From: Curtobacterium sp. MR_MD2014
GTDB taxonomy: Bacteria; Actinomycetota; Actinomycetes; Actinomycetales; Microbacteriaceae
Reading direction: 5' to 3'
NCBI RefSeq assembly: GCF_000772085.1
Contig: NZ_CP009755.1
Span: forward strand, 2,852,001-2,916,000
Length of the DNA: 64,000 nucleotides
Positions 1-9,398 of the stretch are shown one piece after another (position 1 is the first letter of the stretch; every line of letters begins with the position of its first letter). The translations under genes were made by a program, and so were the position numbers. The notes beneath the pieces were generated by a model. That model did no database searches. It was not told where the DNA came from and worked only from the letters and a program-made list of their open reading frames with translations.

Positions 1-684
1 GAGGGCGTGATCGCCCGGGGTGACGACTTCGCCGCCGCCCGGTACTGCGCCGGGGCGACGGACGAGGGGCTCAACACCTACAACGTGCTCGACGTGACGC
101 TCGCACTCGGCGTCCCCGCGCCGGACCCGAGCCTGGAGCGCGCGTTCTACACGACGAGCTCGTGCGGCCTGTGCGGCAAGGCCAGCATCGACGCCGTGCG
201 GACGACCTCGCAGCACAGCGTCCTGCACGACGACCTCGTGCTCGACCCGGCGCTCCTCGCGACGTTCCCCGACCGGCTGCGCGAGGCCCAGGACGTGTTC
301 GAGAAGACCGGCGGCCTGCACGCCGCAGCGCTGTTCGACGGCGCCAGCGGGCGGATGCTCGTGCTCCGCGAGGACGTCGGTCGGCACAACGCCGTCGACA
401 AGGTCGTCGGGTGGGCCGTGAAGGAAGGACGGCTGCCCCTGCGGGGTACGGTCCTCATGGTCTCCGGCCGGGCGAGCTTCGAGCTGACGCAGAAGGCCTC
501 GATGGCCGGGATCCCGGTGCTCGCCGCCGTGTCCGCGCCGTCGTCGCTCGCGGTCGACCTGGCGAAGGAGGTCGGCATCACGATCGTCGGCTTCCTGCGC
601 GGCCAGAGCATGGTCGTCTACAGCCGCCCCGAACGCATCACCGAACCAGCACCAGCCCCTCGAGAGACCGTGAGCGCACCGTGA
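1..684 (+). CDS. fdhD: FdhD, formate dehydrogenase sulfurtransferase (5' end outside window)
   Basis: FdhD passes sulfur from a cysteine desulfurase to the molybdenum cofactor of formate-dehydrogenase-type enzymes in the cytoplasm. The reading frame is open from base 1, so the N-terminus (about 50 residues by comparison with the usual 270-280) lies outside the window. The diagnostic [12 protein letters not shown] segment, whose C-X2-C pair handles the persulfide, is near bases 150-180. [13 protein letters not shown] and [13 protein letters not shown] are also typical of the family. The stop codon overlaps the GTG start of the molybdopterin oxidoreductase (GTGA, 681-684), so the two are co-translated and FdhD very likely matures that enzyme. 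Confidence 0.95.
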   Translation, partial: EGVIARGDDFAAARYCAGATDEGLNTYNVLDVTLALGVPAPDPSLERAFYTTSSCGLCGKASIDAVRTTSQHSVLHDDLVLDPALLATFPDRLREAQDVFEKTGGLHAAALFDGASGRMLVLREDVGRHNAVDKVVGWAVKEGRLPLRGTVLMVSGRASFELTQKASMAGIPVLAAVSAPSSLAVDLAKEVGITIVGFLRGQSMVVYSRPERITEPAPAPRETVSAP

Positions 685-2987
685 CCGAACAGCCCCCGAA
701 GGACGACGTGACCGACGCCGAGATGACGGTCGGCGAACCGAAGGAGTGGGCCGCAGGCGTCCCCGGCGTCCTGCACTCGATGGCCCCGGCGATCGAGCAG
801 CTGGGCGTGGCCCGCACCGCCAAGCTCATGCTGAACCTGAACCAGAAGGGCGGGTTCGACTGCATGAGCTGCGCCTGGCCGGACCCGGACAAGCGCAAGA
901 CCGCCGAGTTCTGCGAGAACGGCGCCAAGGCGGTCGTGTGGGAGGCCACCCCGCTGCTCGTGCCGCGCACGTTCTGGTCCGAGCACTCGGTCCACGACCT
1001 CGCCGACAAGACCGAGTACTGGCTCGGACAGCAGGGCCGCATCACCGAACCCGTGTGGAAGCCCGCGGGGAAGGACCACTACGAGCCGGTCAGCTGGGAG
1101 CGGGCGTTCGGGATCATCGCGGACAAGCTGAACGGGCTCGACTCCCCCGACCAGGCGTCGTTCTACACCTCCGGGCGCACCTCGAACGAGGCGGCCTTCG
1201 TCTACCAGCTGTTCGTGCGCGCCTTCGGCACGAACAACCTGCCCGACTGCTCGAACATGTGCCACGAGTCGACGAGCCTCGCGATGGCGGAGGTCGTCGG
1301 CATCGGCAAGTCGACCATCGCCTACGACGACTTCGAGGAGACCGAGCTCATCATCGTGATGGGCCAGAACCCCGGCACGAACCACCCCCGGATGCTCACC
1401 GCGCTCGAGGACGCCAAGGAGAACGGCGCCGAGATCGTCGCCGTCAACCCGCTCCCCGAGTCGAGCCTGAGGCGCTACAAGAACCCGCAGAAGGTCCGGG
1501 GCATCGTCGGCCGCGGGACCGAGATCGCCGACCAGTTCGTGCAGATCCGGCTCGGCGGCGACATGGCCCTGCTGCAGGCGCTCGCGAAGCGCGTCGTGCA
1601 GGCCGAGCTCGCCGCCCCCGGCACGGTCGTCGACCACGCCTTCATCGCCGAGCACACCAGCGGGTACGAGGCGTTCGTCGAGCACGTCCTGCGGATCGAC
1701 GACGACGAGGTCCTCCGCGCCACCGGCCTGACCACCGAGGAGATCGACGAGCTCGCCGAGCGCTACATGCGCTCCGAGCGGACGATCATCACCTGGGCTA
1801 TGGGCATCACGCAGCACACCAAGGCCGTCGACACGATCAAGGAGATCATCAACCTCCTGCTCCTCCGCGGGAACATCGGCCGACCCGGCGCCGGCGCCTC
1901 GCCGATCCGCGGGCACAGCAACGTGCAGGGCGACCGGACGATGGGCATCTGGGAGCAGATGCCGGACAGCTTCCTCGACGCCCTGGCGGAGGAGTTCCAC
2001 TTCGAGCCGCCCCGCGAGCACGGGGTCGACGCCCTGAAGGGCATCACGGCGATGCAGCGCGGCGAGATCAAGTTCTGGATGGGGATGGGCGGCAACCTCG
2101 TCGCCGCGATCTCCGACAGCCAGCTCGCCGAGGCGGCGTTCCGCGGCACCGAGATGACGGTGCAGGTGTCGACGAAGCTGAACCGGTCGCACGCCGTCGT
2201 GGGCGAAGAAGCCCTGATCCTGCCGACGATGGGCCGCACCGAGATCGACGTGCAGGCCGCGGGCCCGCAGTTCGTCTCGGTCGAGGACACCGTGTGCTCC
2301 GTGCACGGCAGCCACGGGCAGGTCCCGCCGGTCGCCCCCGGGCTGCTGTCCGAGGTCGCGATCGTCTGCGAGCTCGCGAAGGCCACCCTCGGTGACCGCG
2401 TGGCCGTCGACTGGCAGGGCATGCGGGACGACTACGACGTGATCCGCGACCACATCAGCCACGTCGTCCCCGGCTTCGACGACTACTCCCGCCGCGCCGC
2501 GAGCAAGGAGGGCTTCGTCCTGCCGAACGGTCCCCGCGACTCCCGGACCTTCGCCACGAAGACCGGCAAGGCGATGATCACCGTGAACGAGCTCGAGCAC
2601 GTGGAGCGCCCCGAGGGCACCCTGCTGCTGCAGACGCTGCGGTCGCACGACCAGTACAACACGACGATCTACAGCCTGAACGACCGGTACCGCGGCATCA
2701 AGAAGGGCCGCCACGTCGTCTTCGTGAACCCGGACGACCTGGTCGAGCTCGGGCTGCAGGACGGCGACCGGGTGGACGTCGCGACGGTGTGGGACGACGA
2801 CGTCGAGCGCGTGCTGCGCGACTACCGGGTCGTCGCGTACCCGAGTGCTCGCGGGTGTGCGGCGGCGTACTTCCCCGAGGCGAACGTGCTCGTGCCGCTC
2901 GACAGCGCGGCGAAGGGCAGCAACACGCCGGTGTCGAAGGCGGTGCCGGTGCGGTTGACACGGGTGGCGGTGCCCGCGGGCGTGTGA
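681..2987 (+). CDS. FdhF/YdeP-family molybdopterin oxidoreductase
   Basis: A 768-residue cytoplasmic bis-MGD oxidoreductase of the formate dehydrogenase H / YdeP type. Cys61, Cys64 and Cys78 (CMSC...FCENG) resemble the family's N-terminal cysteine cluster. The Mo-pterin region follows ([34 protein letters not shown]), and a C-terminal molydopterin dinucleotide-binding domain begins near residue 630 ([18 protein letters not shown]). There is no signal peptide. The GTG at 681 was chosen because it overlaps the fdhD stop and gives the usual family length (about 760). In the family these proteins are linked to formate or acid-stress chemistry; the substrate here is not known. A perfect palindromic terminator follows at 3076. 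Confidence 0.9.
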   Translation: MTEQPPKDDVTDAEMTVGEPKEWAAGVPGVLHSMAPAIEQLGVARTAKLMLNLNQKGGFDCMSCAWPDPDKRKTAEFCENGAKAVVWEATPLLVPRTFWSEHSVHDLADKTEYWLGQQGRITEPVWKPAGKDHYEPVSWERAFGIIADKLNGLDSPDQASFYTSGRTSNEAAFVYQLFVRAFGTNNLPDCSNMCHESTSLAMAEVVGIGKSTIAYDDFEETELIIVMGQNPGTNHPRMLTALEDAKENGAEIVAVNPLPESSLRRYKNPQKVRGIVGRGTEIADQFVQIRLGGDMALLQALAKRVVQAELAAPGTVVDHAFIAEHTSGYEAFVEHVLRIDDDEVLRATGLTTEEIDELAERYMRSERTIITWAMGITQHTKAVDTIKEIINLLLLRGNIGRPGAGASPIRGHSNVQGDRTMGIWEQMPDSFLDALAEEFHFEPPREHGVDALKGITAMQRGEIKFWMGMGGNLVAAISDSQLAEAAFRGTEMTVQVSTKLNRSHAVVGEEALILPTMGRTEIDVQAAGPQFVSVEDTVCSVHGSHGQVPPVAPGLLSEVAIVCELAKATLGDRVAVDWQGMRDDYDVIRDHISHVVPGFDDYSRRAASKEGFVLPNGPRDSRTFATKTGKAMITVNELEHVERPEGTLLLQTLRSHDQYNTTIYSLNDRYRGIKKGRHVVFVNPDDLVELGLQDGDRVDVATVWDDDVERVLRDYRVVAYPSARGCAAAYFPEANVLVPLDSAAKGSNTPVSKAVPVRLTRVAVPAGV

Positions 2988-3075
2988 GGCACGCGGGCGG
3001 CGGCGCGTGACACGCGTCCTGCGACGAGACCGCTGTCGTTCGACAGCCGCGACGTCGCGGAACGCGCACCGCTGA

Positions 3076-3119
3076 CGGACGGGAGGCACGGTGCCAGCCG
3101 GCACCGTGCCTCCCGTCCG
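3076..3119. terminator. Bidirectional palindromic terminator, GACGGGAGGC family
   Basis: A perfect 20-bp stem with a 4-base loop lies between two convergent genes. The arm core GACGGGAGGCACGGTGC recurs in several other intergenic regions of this window, so this is a shared terminator-type palindrome. Confidence 0.8.
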
Positions 3120-3132
3120 CCGCGGTGCCGGG

Positions 3133-4008
3133 TCAGGGCTCCGGGTGCTCGCCCTGCCAGATCGTGTCGACGGCCTCGAACTCGCGCGGGTAGCACTGGG
3201 TGTCGTAGACCTCGATGCTCTCCGACGCGATGCCGTACCGGTACCAGGGCCCGTCGCCGCCCGGTGTCGAGCTCCACAGGCCGTCCGCGGCGTACGTGAG
3301 CGGGACGACGGCCATCGGGTGGCCGGCCTGGGCCATGCACGCCTGCAGCCGGTTGAACGCCGTCGTGTACTCCTGCAACGTGACGACCCCGTCGTCGGTC
3401 TCGGCGCCCTGCTGCGGGGACGGCTCGGCGATCGTCGCCCGCTGCACCCACGACACCCAGACGGCGTACCGCGCCGACCCGGAGCTCGACAGCGTCACCG
3501 ACGGGTTCCCGGCGTCGTCCGCCGGGGTCATGCTCCACGGCGTGCGGATGACGTCCTCGGTCGAGGGCAGGCACGGGTCGCCGACGTCCACGCGCGTCCC
3601 GTCGACCGCCACCCGGAGGTCCGCCCGGTCCAGGCACGTCCACGACACCGTGATCGCGTCGGCACCGCGCGGTCGGTCGTCCAACGTGATGGTCCGGTCG
3701 CCGTGCGTGACGAGGAAGGTCGGGGTCCCGAGCACCGTCGCGTGATTGCTCTCCTCCACCTGGTACCGCGCGGACGTCGCCAGCTGGGTCTCGACGGCGG
3801 CGTCCGGGTCGGCTCCGGGCAGCGCGGCCGCGGTCAGCCCGCCGGTTAGCCCACCGCCGACCACGAAGGCTGCGAGCACAGCGAGCACCGCGCCCCGGGT
3901 CGGACGGCGACGAGGGACGGGAGCGGTGCCGGGGGTGCCGGACCGGTCGACCTCCGCGACGAGCGCGTCGCGCATGGCGGTCAGGCGGGGGGAGAAGTCG
4001 TCGTTCAC
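3133..4008 (-). CDS. Membrane-anchored protein of the sigma-factor pair (unknown family)
   Basis: A 291-residue protein with a short cytoplasmic N-terminus, one transmembrane helix near residues 37-60 (VLAVLAAFVVGGGLTGGLTA) and a large extracytoplasmic C-terminal region. Its GTG start overlaps the stop of the upstream ECF sigma gene (GTGA, 4005-4008). That placement and topology resemble an anti-sigma factor or a sigma-linked sensor, but no zinc-binding anti-sigma motif (HX3CX2C) is visible, so the anti-sigma role is inference. It is convergent with the molybdopterin oxidoreductase across a shared terminator. Confidence 0.8.
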   Translation of the reverse strand: MNDDFSPRLTAMRDALVAEVDRSGTPGTAPVPRRRPTRGAVLAVLAAFVVGGGLTGGLTAAALPGADPDAAVETQLATSARYQVEESNHATVLGTPTFLVTHGDRTITLDDRPRGADAITVSWTCLDRADLRVAVDGTRVDVGDPCLPSTEDVIRTPWSMTPADDAGNPSVTLSSSGSARYAVWVSWVQRATIAEPSPQQGAETDDGVVTLQEYTTAFNRLQACMAQAGHPMAVVPLTYAADGLWSSTPGGDGPWYRYGIASESIEVYDTQCYPREFEAVDTIWQGEHPEP

Positions 4009-4565
4009 AGTGCGCCTCCGAGGGGTTCCGCTGTGGCTGTGTACCGCTTGTGGAGCCGGGCCTTCGCCCGGTGGAGTCGGGACTTGACGGTCCCGGGGGC
4101 GACGCCGAGCACCGCCGACGCCTCGCGCTCGCTGAGTCCCTCGAGCACGCAGAGGGTCAGGACGCGCTGGTCGTCGAGCGACAGCCGCCCCATGGCCGCG
4201 ACCGCACCGCCGTCGCCGAACTGCTCCGCGGGGTCGGGCGCCGGCTCGGGCGCCGGGAACCGGCCGAGGAACGCCCGGTGCCGGTGCGCCGACCGGGTGA
4301 CGTTGTGCGCGGTGTTCGTCGCCGTGACGAGGAGCCACGGCAGGAGCGAGTCGTCGACGAAGCGGACGTGGTCACGGCGCCGCCAGGCCTCGAGGAAGGT
4401 CATCGCGACGACGTCGTCCGCGTCGGCCGGTGCTGCTGCCGGGACGAGGCCGACGGCATGTCGCCGGAGCCTCGCGGCGTGCCGGTCGAAGACCCTGCCG
4501 AAGGCCTGCCCGTCCCCCGCGAGGCTCAGGGCCCAGTCGGCCCGGTCCCCCGTGATCTGGTTCAT
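4005..4565 (-). CDS. ECF-type RNA polymerase sigma factor
   Basis: A 186-residue sigma-70 family protein of the extracytoplasmic-function type. Region 2 covers roughly residues 25-95 (DADDVVAMTFLEAWRR). Region 4 lies near residues 130-178, with the helix-turn-helix LSEREASAVLGVAPGTVKSR. It should direct RNA polymerase to a small stress or envelope regulon. The ATG at 4565 gives a normal ECF length. The gene is translationally coupled to the following membrane protein, which probably regulates or senses for it. The pi-like loop between regions 2 and 4 is short, as expected for ECF proteins. Confidence 0.92.
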   Translation of the reverse strand: MNQITGDRADWALSLAGDGQAFGRVFDRHAARLRRHAVGLVPAAAPADADDVVAMTFLEAWRRRDHVRFVDDSLLPWLLVTATNTAHNVTRSAHRHRAFLGRFPAPEPAPDPAEQFGDGGAVAAMGRLSLDDQRVLTLCVLEGLSEREASAVLGVAPGTVKSRLHRAKARLHKRYTATAEPLGGAL

Positions 4566-4632
4566 GTCAGGTGGTGTCCGCACCGACGCGATCGGTTCCC
4601 GGCTCGGCGTGTCGCGCGCGGGCGCGGCGTGT

Positions 4633-5142
4633 TCAGCGCTGGTCGGCGGCCTCGCGCGGCTCCGTGATCCGCTCCCCGGTCTGCGGGTCCCAGCCGATGG
4701 TCCTCGGTTCCTGCGCACGCGGGCGTCGCTCCCAGCGAGGGAACCACGGGCGTGCCGACGGCAGGTACAGCAGCACGGCAGCGGCGACGACAGCGACCGG
4801 CTCGAGCGTGGGCCGGTCCGCGCTCCCGACGGCCACGGCGATCACGACGTTCACCAGGGCGAAGGCACCCAGCACCCCGAGCCACACCCGCGCGGTGCCG
4901 GAACCACGCCACACGAGCAGGGTCGCCCAGGCGAGCAACGCGCAGATCCCGATGCCGAGCACCCCACCGATCACCGCGATGAGCGGACCACCGGACTCGT
5001 CCTGCGCCAGCTGCACCGCTGCCACCGAGACCGTGGTGACCCGTACCAGCAGCACGACCGCCCAGATCGCCAGGGCCGCGGTGACCACCGTCGGTCGTCG
5101 CAGCGGTCGGTCGCTGTCCTGCGCGCGGTCGTCCGTCGTCAC
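4633..5142 (-). CDS. Small four-helix membrane protein, unknown function
   Basis: A 169-residue integral membrane protein with four predicted helices (about residues 20-40, 54-76, 86-104 and 112-126) and a polar, Arg/Pro-rich C-terminal tail (PRWERRPRAQEPR). I do not recognise a named family. It lies 67 bp upstream of the sigma gene on the same strand and could be cotranscribed with it, though no coupling overlap exists. Codon use matches the neighbours. Confidence 0.75.
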   Translation of the reverse strand: MTTDDRAQDSDRPLRRPTVVTAALAIWAVVLLVRVTTVSVAAVQLAQDESGGPLIAVIGGVLGIGICALLAWATLLVWRGSGTARVWLGVLGAFALVNVVIAVAVGSADRPTLEPVAVVAAAVLLYLPSARPWFPRWERRPRAQEPRTIGWDPQTGERITEPREAADQR

Positions 5143-5262
5143 GGTGCCCCCTCCGGTCGCTCACGGACTCGTCGCCCGCGTACCGCGACGGTAGCGGAGT
5201 CGAGACGCCGACGGCAGCCCTAGGAGACGACCCGCTCCGTGTCAGCGCGGCGGCGGAGGCCC

Positions 5263-7179
5263 TCAGGACCGCGGGGTACCGAGGTCGACCAGGTTCGGCC
5301 CGACCGTCGACGACGCCAGGTCGACCCGGGCGAGGGGTGTGCCTCCGCCCGGTCCGAGGACACCGATGCGGATCGCCGTCACCGAGTACGCGCCCGTCCT
5401 CGCGTACCGACCGTCACGGGAACCGGGGAGGTCGCGCTGCACGTTGACCTGCACCGACAGCAGCGCGGGGAGCGCCCGGAGCACCGGTGTGACCGCGGCC
5501 ACGAGCGGCCCCGTCGCCGCTGCCAGGGTGCTGCCCGCGGTGGTGACCTGGGCCAGGAGTCCCCTCGCCACACCCTGGACGACTCCCGGGAGGTCCTCCG
5601 TGAGGCCGCTGACGAGCAGGCTGACGAGACCGCCCAGTCCGAGGTCGAGCCCGAGCAGCTTCGACCCGACGGTCACGGTCCCGCTCCCGCCGGCGGCGGT
5701 CCCGAGCCCGCTGTCCGTGCGGATGTCCAGTTCGACGACCGGTGTCCCGAGCAGGCCGAGCAGCTGGACGTCGAGCGCGACCTGCAGGCGCAACGCCTCG
5801 AGCGTCGAGGTCAGGACCGCCGCGATGCGTTGCGTCCAGGCGTCCAGCATCGCCGTGACCCTGGCCGTGAGCTGGTCCACGAGACCGGCGTCGAGGACGA
5901 TCTCGGTGTTCGGGGGCAGGCCGTTCAACCCCGAGGACCGACCACCGACGAGCCGTGCGAGGTCGACGTGGACGCTGCCGGACGCGAGGTCGACCGTGAC
6001 GACGCCGTCGGTCAGCGGCTCCCGGGTGATCGGGGCGATCGCGGTCCCGAGGTCGGCTCCCTGCAGGGTCACGCTGCCGCGCACGGTCCCGACGCGGAGC
6101 GTGCCGCCGAGCAACTCCGCGCCGATCTCGGCCCTGACGGCGTTCGCGAGCAGCCCGCCCGGACCGGCGAGCTGGGCCACCGCGCCGTCGAGCGTCCGCA
6201 CCGTGCTGTCCACCGAGCTCGTGAGCGACGAGACGAGCGGACTGTCGATCCGCAGGTCGAGCCCGGCGATCCCGTAGTCGCGCGTCACCCGCCGCGACCC
6301 GTCGGCAGCGGCAGCCGCAACGGGAGCCGTCGTGGTCCCCGTCGCCGCGAGCAACGCAGGTCGGACGGTGGGCGCGTCAGCACCTGCACCGGCCGCGGTG
6401 GGACCCGCGGTCCCCCACACCTCGTCCTCGAGCAGGTCGCAGCCGTCGAGCTGCGCCGAGGATCCCACGGCCCCGACCTCGAGCCCGACGTCCGAGACGT
6501 TCCGCAGGTCGACGACCCCTGCCAGGGCCTGCCCGAGGTCGAGCGTCGCCGGCTCGGGCAGCGCCTCGGTCGGCGTGGTGTCGGTGACGAGCACGCCCCC
6601 GGAGTCACTGACCAGGCCGGAAGCGGCGACCGACCTGCCCGTGGCGACGGACGTCGCGACCTGGTTGACCGCTCCGGCCGATCCTCCGGGCAGTCCGGTG
6701 CCGAGGCCGGTCAGGTCGAGTCCGGCGACACTGCCCAGGACGCCGACGTCGAGGGGGTTGCCGTACGCGGCGGTGGTCTCCGTGCGGGTGATCTCGGGCG
6801 CGGTCGCCGGGCTGACCGAGACGCCCTGCGTGCCGGTCTTCGTCACGTCGAGCCCGCGCAGGTCCGCGACCGCCCCGAGGTCCTGCCCCGCCACGCTCCC
6901 GGCGAGGAACCGGCTCGAGGAGTTCGCCGTGTAGCCGACGTCCTCGCCGCACGAGAACGACGAGGTCCCCAGAGCACCGTCACCGTGCACCCACTCCGAG
7001 TCCTGCCACGTCGCGGTCGACGGGGCGGGTCCGGGGACCGTCACCGCTGCGGTCGCCCCGACCACCGCCACGATCCCGACCAGCACGGCGCCACGACCAC
7101 GGCGCAGCATGCCGAGCACCGCCGGGCGGTGACGGGCACGGTGGCGCGGTCGCTGGCGGGGGCTCGTGCGCGGGATCAC
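5263..7179 (-). CDS. Choice-of-anchor G family exported protein with SipW-type signal
   Basis: A 638-residue secreted protein. The N-terminus (residues 1-55) is Arg-rich and followed by a hydrophobic stretch ending near STATWQDSEWV, the signature of substrates handled by SipW-type signal peptidases. The body is Gly/Leu/Val/Thr-rich with many LGLDLGLGG-like segments, consistent with the actinobacterial choice-of-anchor G family of surface proteins. No membrane anchor is seen at the C-terminus. The GTG start at 7179 overlaps the preceding gene's stop by 4 bases. It is the last gene of a four-gene export operon with a dedicated peptidase upstream, which probably processes it. Confidence 0.82.
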   Translation of the reverse strand: MIPRTSPRQRPRHRARHRPAVLGMLRRGRGAVLVGIVAVVGATAAVTVPGPAPSTATWQDSEWVHGDGALGTSSFSCGEDVGYTANSSSRFLAGSVAGQDLGAVADLRGLDVTKTGTQGVSVSPATAPEITRTETTAAYGNPLDVGVLGSVAGLDLTGLGTGLPGGSAGAVNQVATSVATGRSVAASGLVSDSGGVLVTDTTPTEALPEPATLDLGQALAGVVDLRNVSDVGLEVGAVGSSAQLDGCDLLEDEVWGTAGPTAAGAGADAPTVRPALLAATGTTTAPVAAAAADGSRRVTRDYGIAGLDLRIDSPLVSSLTSSVDSTVRTLDGAVAQLAGPGGLLANAVRAEIGAELLGGTLRVGTVRGSVTLQGADLGTAIAPITREPLTDGVVTVDLASGSVHVDLARLVGGRSSGLNGLPPNTEIVLDAGLVDQLTARVTAMLDAWTQRIAAVLTSTLEALRLQVALDVQLLGLLGTPVVELDIRTDSGLGTAAGGSGTVTVGSKLLGLDLGLGGLVSLLVSGLTEDLPGVVQGVARGLLAQVTTAGSTLAAATGPLVAAVTPVLRALPALLSVQVNVQRDLPGSRDGRYARTGAYSVTAIRIGVLGPGGGTPLARVDLASSTVGPNLVDLGTPRS

Positions 7180-7901
7180 CGGGCGCACCCGTCGCTCGAC
7201 GCCGCTGTCCGCCACACCCGGACCACCACCCCGGCGAGCACGAGCGCCGCCGCGACGAACAGCGGCGCCACGAAGGCCGCACCGGTGGAGGCCAGCGAGG
7301 TGGACGACGCCGTCGGCGACACCGGTGGCCCCGCGACCGCGTCGTCCGCGCTCGCGGTCACCCCGAGCCCCACGGTCGCTCGGAGTCCCATGAGCCCGTC
7401 GTCGGCCGAGGCTCCCGCGGTGTCGGCGACGGCGAGCTCGACGAGCAGCCAGGTCGCACCGTCGCCGTCGGGATCGGAGACCGGCACACGGAGGGTGTCG
7501 GGCTCTCCCGGACCGACCGACAGGACCCGCTGCCCGCCGTCGCAGACCGGCACGGCATCGAGTCCTCGCCAGGGCCGCTCGCACGCCGACACGGCGACCC
7601 GGAGGCCGTCCGGGTGCTCGGCGAGCGCTCCGTCCCGACGGAGTTGCACCTCCGTCGCGATCAGCCCTGGTCGGTCGACACTGGTGCGCACCTGCCAGTG
7701 GACCGGTCGACCGGGCTGCAGCTCGGGTGCGCGCAGCGGGTACGGCGATGCCTCGAGCACGAGACCGCCCGGTACTCCGGTCTCGGGAACGACGTGCCAC
7801 CCCGCTGCGACGGCCGCACCGCCGCTGGCGAGCCCGAGGACGGCGCAGATGACCGCTCCGGCCGCGGTGACTCCCGCACGAGCGCCCGCCGTACGACTCA
7901 T
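7176..7901 (-). CDS. Exported protein with C-terminal LASTG-type anchor
   Basis: A 241-residue protein of unknown function in the SipW operon. An N-terminal hydrophobic segment (residues 10-35) is followed by an extracytoplasmic domain, then a Ser/Thr-rich linker. The last part has an LASTG motif, about 20 hydrophobic residues and a short basic tail (VRVWR), which resembles a class-E (LAXTG) sorting signal of actinobacteria. Both ends overlap neighbouring genes by 4 bases (7898-7901 and 7176-7179), so translation is tightly coupled to the peptidase and the anchor-G protein. It may be a surface scaffold or chaperone for the exported partner; that is inference. Confidence 0.75.
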   Translation of the reverse strand: MSRTAGARAGVTAAGAVICAVLGLASGGAAVAAGWHVVPETGVPGGLVLEASPYPLRAPELQPGRPVHWQVRTSVDRPGLIATEVQLRRDGALAEHPDGLRVAVSACERPWRGLDAVPVCDGGQRVLSVGPGEPDTLRVPVSDPDGDGATWLLVELAVADTAGASADDGLMGLRATVGLGVTASADDAVAGPPVSPTASSTSLASTGAAFVAPLFVAAALVLAGVVVRVWRTAASSDGCAR

Positions 7902-8509
7902 GCTCGCGCTCCGGTGTCGTCGTCCCGAGCGGTCCGTCGTGCTGGCCAGAACGACCACACGACGAGCAGGCCGACCGTCGCCACCGCCAGCCCGCGGGCA
8001 ACGGGGGTCGAGGACCACTGCAGCACGTGCCCGAGCCCGGGGGCGCTGGCGACGGTGAGCCGGGCCTCGCGGACGACCGAGGGATCACGGTCGATCGTGT
8101 CGTTCGCGTCGCCCCGCATCGTCAGCGACCTCGCCTCCGGGTCACCCGGCACCCGATCGACGGCGACCACGCGGTGGGTCACCGGCAGCTCGGATCCCGG
8201 TCGCGGGACCGTGACGACCTGCCCCGGTCGCACGTCAGCCGCTGCGATCCGCTCGGACACGACGACCGCCCCGGCGGGGATCGTCGGGCTCATCGACCCG
8301 GTGGTCACGACCACGAGCGACAGCCCCGTCGTCGTGGCGACGACCCACCACGCGACGCAGAGGACACCGACGACCCCCGCCACGGCGACGACGACGGCTC
8401 GCAGGCGGTGCAGCACGCCGCGACGGCGTGCAGCGGCGGTCGAAACCACTGCCGCGCTGTCCTGCACCGGAACGACCCCGGTCACCTCGAGGTGGCTGCG
8501 AACATCCAT
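7898..8509 (-). CDS. SipW-type signal peptidase I
   Basis: A 203-residue membrane signal peptidase of the archaeal/ER-like SipW class. After an N-terminal helix (about residues 35-60) the catalytic serine lies in TTGSMSPTIPAG. Downstream are VTHRVV, with the catalytic His typical of this class in place of Lys, and MRGDANDTIDRDP. A second helix lies near residues 170-190. It cleaves signal peptides of dedicated substrates on the outer face of the membrane. It overlaps the upstream exported-protein gene by 28 bp and the next gene by 4, forming a compact operon with its likely substrates. Confidence 0.9.
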   Translation of the reverse strand: MDVRSHLEVTGVVPVQDSAAVVSTAAARRRGVLHRLRAVVVAVAGVVGVLCVAWWVVATTTGLSLVVVTTGSMSPTIPAGAVVVSERIAAADVRPGQVVTVPRPGSELPVTHRVVAVDRVPGDPEARSLTMRGDANDTIDRDPSVVREARLTVASAPGLGHVLQWSSTPVARGLAVATVGLLVVWSFWPARRTARDDDTGARA

Positions 8510-9162
8510 GCCGGCGCCGCGGTCCGTCCCTGCAGTGCGTCGAGCGCGACCCCGGCGGGCAGCGACGGCGTGGTCGGGAGCGACACCTCGAAGCAGTACG
8601 CCTGCTCCGAACCGGCGTCCGCCGCGAGCGCCTGGCTCGCGGCGGCTCCGGTCGACGCAAGGGACCCGTCGGCGATGACGGTGCCGGTGGTGAAGGCCGT
8701 CGCACCGCACGGGACGCCGTCGGCCGTCGTCGCGACGCGGACCTGCAGGGCTTGCCAGAGCAGCTCGCCGGGGTCGGAGGTCGTCACCCCGGTCGCGGTC
8801 TCCGCCGCCGCCATCCGCACGTCGCCCGCGATCGAGCCCGCCACCGTCCGGAGTCGGACACCGGCGTACGTCGCGTCGCCCGGCGAGAGCGCGATGCCGT
8901 CGAGGCCGAAGGTCATCTCCTGGCCGGGGTTCTCCTCGGCCTGCGTCCACCCGGAGTCGAGCGCCGCGGTGACGTTCTGCTCCACCTCGAAGGTGGAGGT
9001 CCCGATCCCCGGCCCTCCGGTCCCGTTCCCGCCGAACACCCACTCGGTGTCCGTCCACGACGCGAGCGTGTACCCGACCCCGCCGACGACGAGGGCGCCG
9101 CCGGCGACGAGCGCCGCGGCCCTGGTGCGCCGCGAAGCGGGCGCGCTGGACTGTCCTGACAT
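8482..9162 (-). CDS. SipW-dependent exported protein
   Basis: A 226-residue exported protein. The start ATG at 9162 is preceded by an AGGAG ribosome site. The N-terminus has twin arginines (SRRTRAAALVAGG) and a hydrophobic core ending in YTLASWTDTEWV, matching the SipW-dependent signal pattern and the anchor-G protein of the same operon. The mature part is about 190 residues and rich in Gly, Ala and Thr, with two cysteines that could form a disulfide (VPCGATA and YCFEVS). It is probably a TasA/camelysin-like structural protein. First gene of the operon. Confidence 0.82.
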   Translation of the reverse strand: MSGQSSAPASRRTRAAALVAGGALVVGGVGYTLASWTDTEWVFGGNGTGGPGIGTSTFEVEQNVTAALDSGWTQAEENPGQEMTFGLDGIALSPGDATYAGVRLRTVAGSIAGDVRMAAAETATGVTTSDPGELLWQALQVRVATTADGVPCGATAFTTGTVIADGSLASTGAAASQALAADAGSEQAYCFEVSLPTTPSLPAGVALDALQGRTAAPAWMFAATSR

Positions 9163-9321
9163 CGTTGCTCCTGATCCGTGCACGCGGACGCCGGTGGTGG
9201 GCCGGTCCGACACGGCGGGAGCTGGTGAGGTCCCCCGTCGGCGGCTGTCCGCTCTTCTGGGGACATGCTGCCGGACCTCCGGCCGGAAGACAAGCCAACC
9301 GCGAGGATTGCTCCGGAGACT

Positions 9322-9367
9322 ACGGACGGGAGGCGCGGTGCCCGCTGGCACCGCGCCTCCCGTCCGT
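9322..9367. terminator. Palindromic terminator, GACGGGAGGC family
   Basis: A perfect 21-bp stem with a 4-base loop, just downstream of the minus-strand MFS gene that ends at 9399. The arm is nearly identical to the one at 3076. Confidence 0.8.
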
Positions 9368-9398
9368 CAGCTGGTCGCCGCGCAACGGTCGCGCCCGT

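Noticed and set aside
618..3104. A very long open frame antisense to the molybdopterin oxidoreductase
   Set aside because: It is a GC-rich shadow: low-complexity Arg/Val/Asp/Leu composition, no family match, and the sense frame has all the diagnostic motifs.
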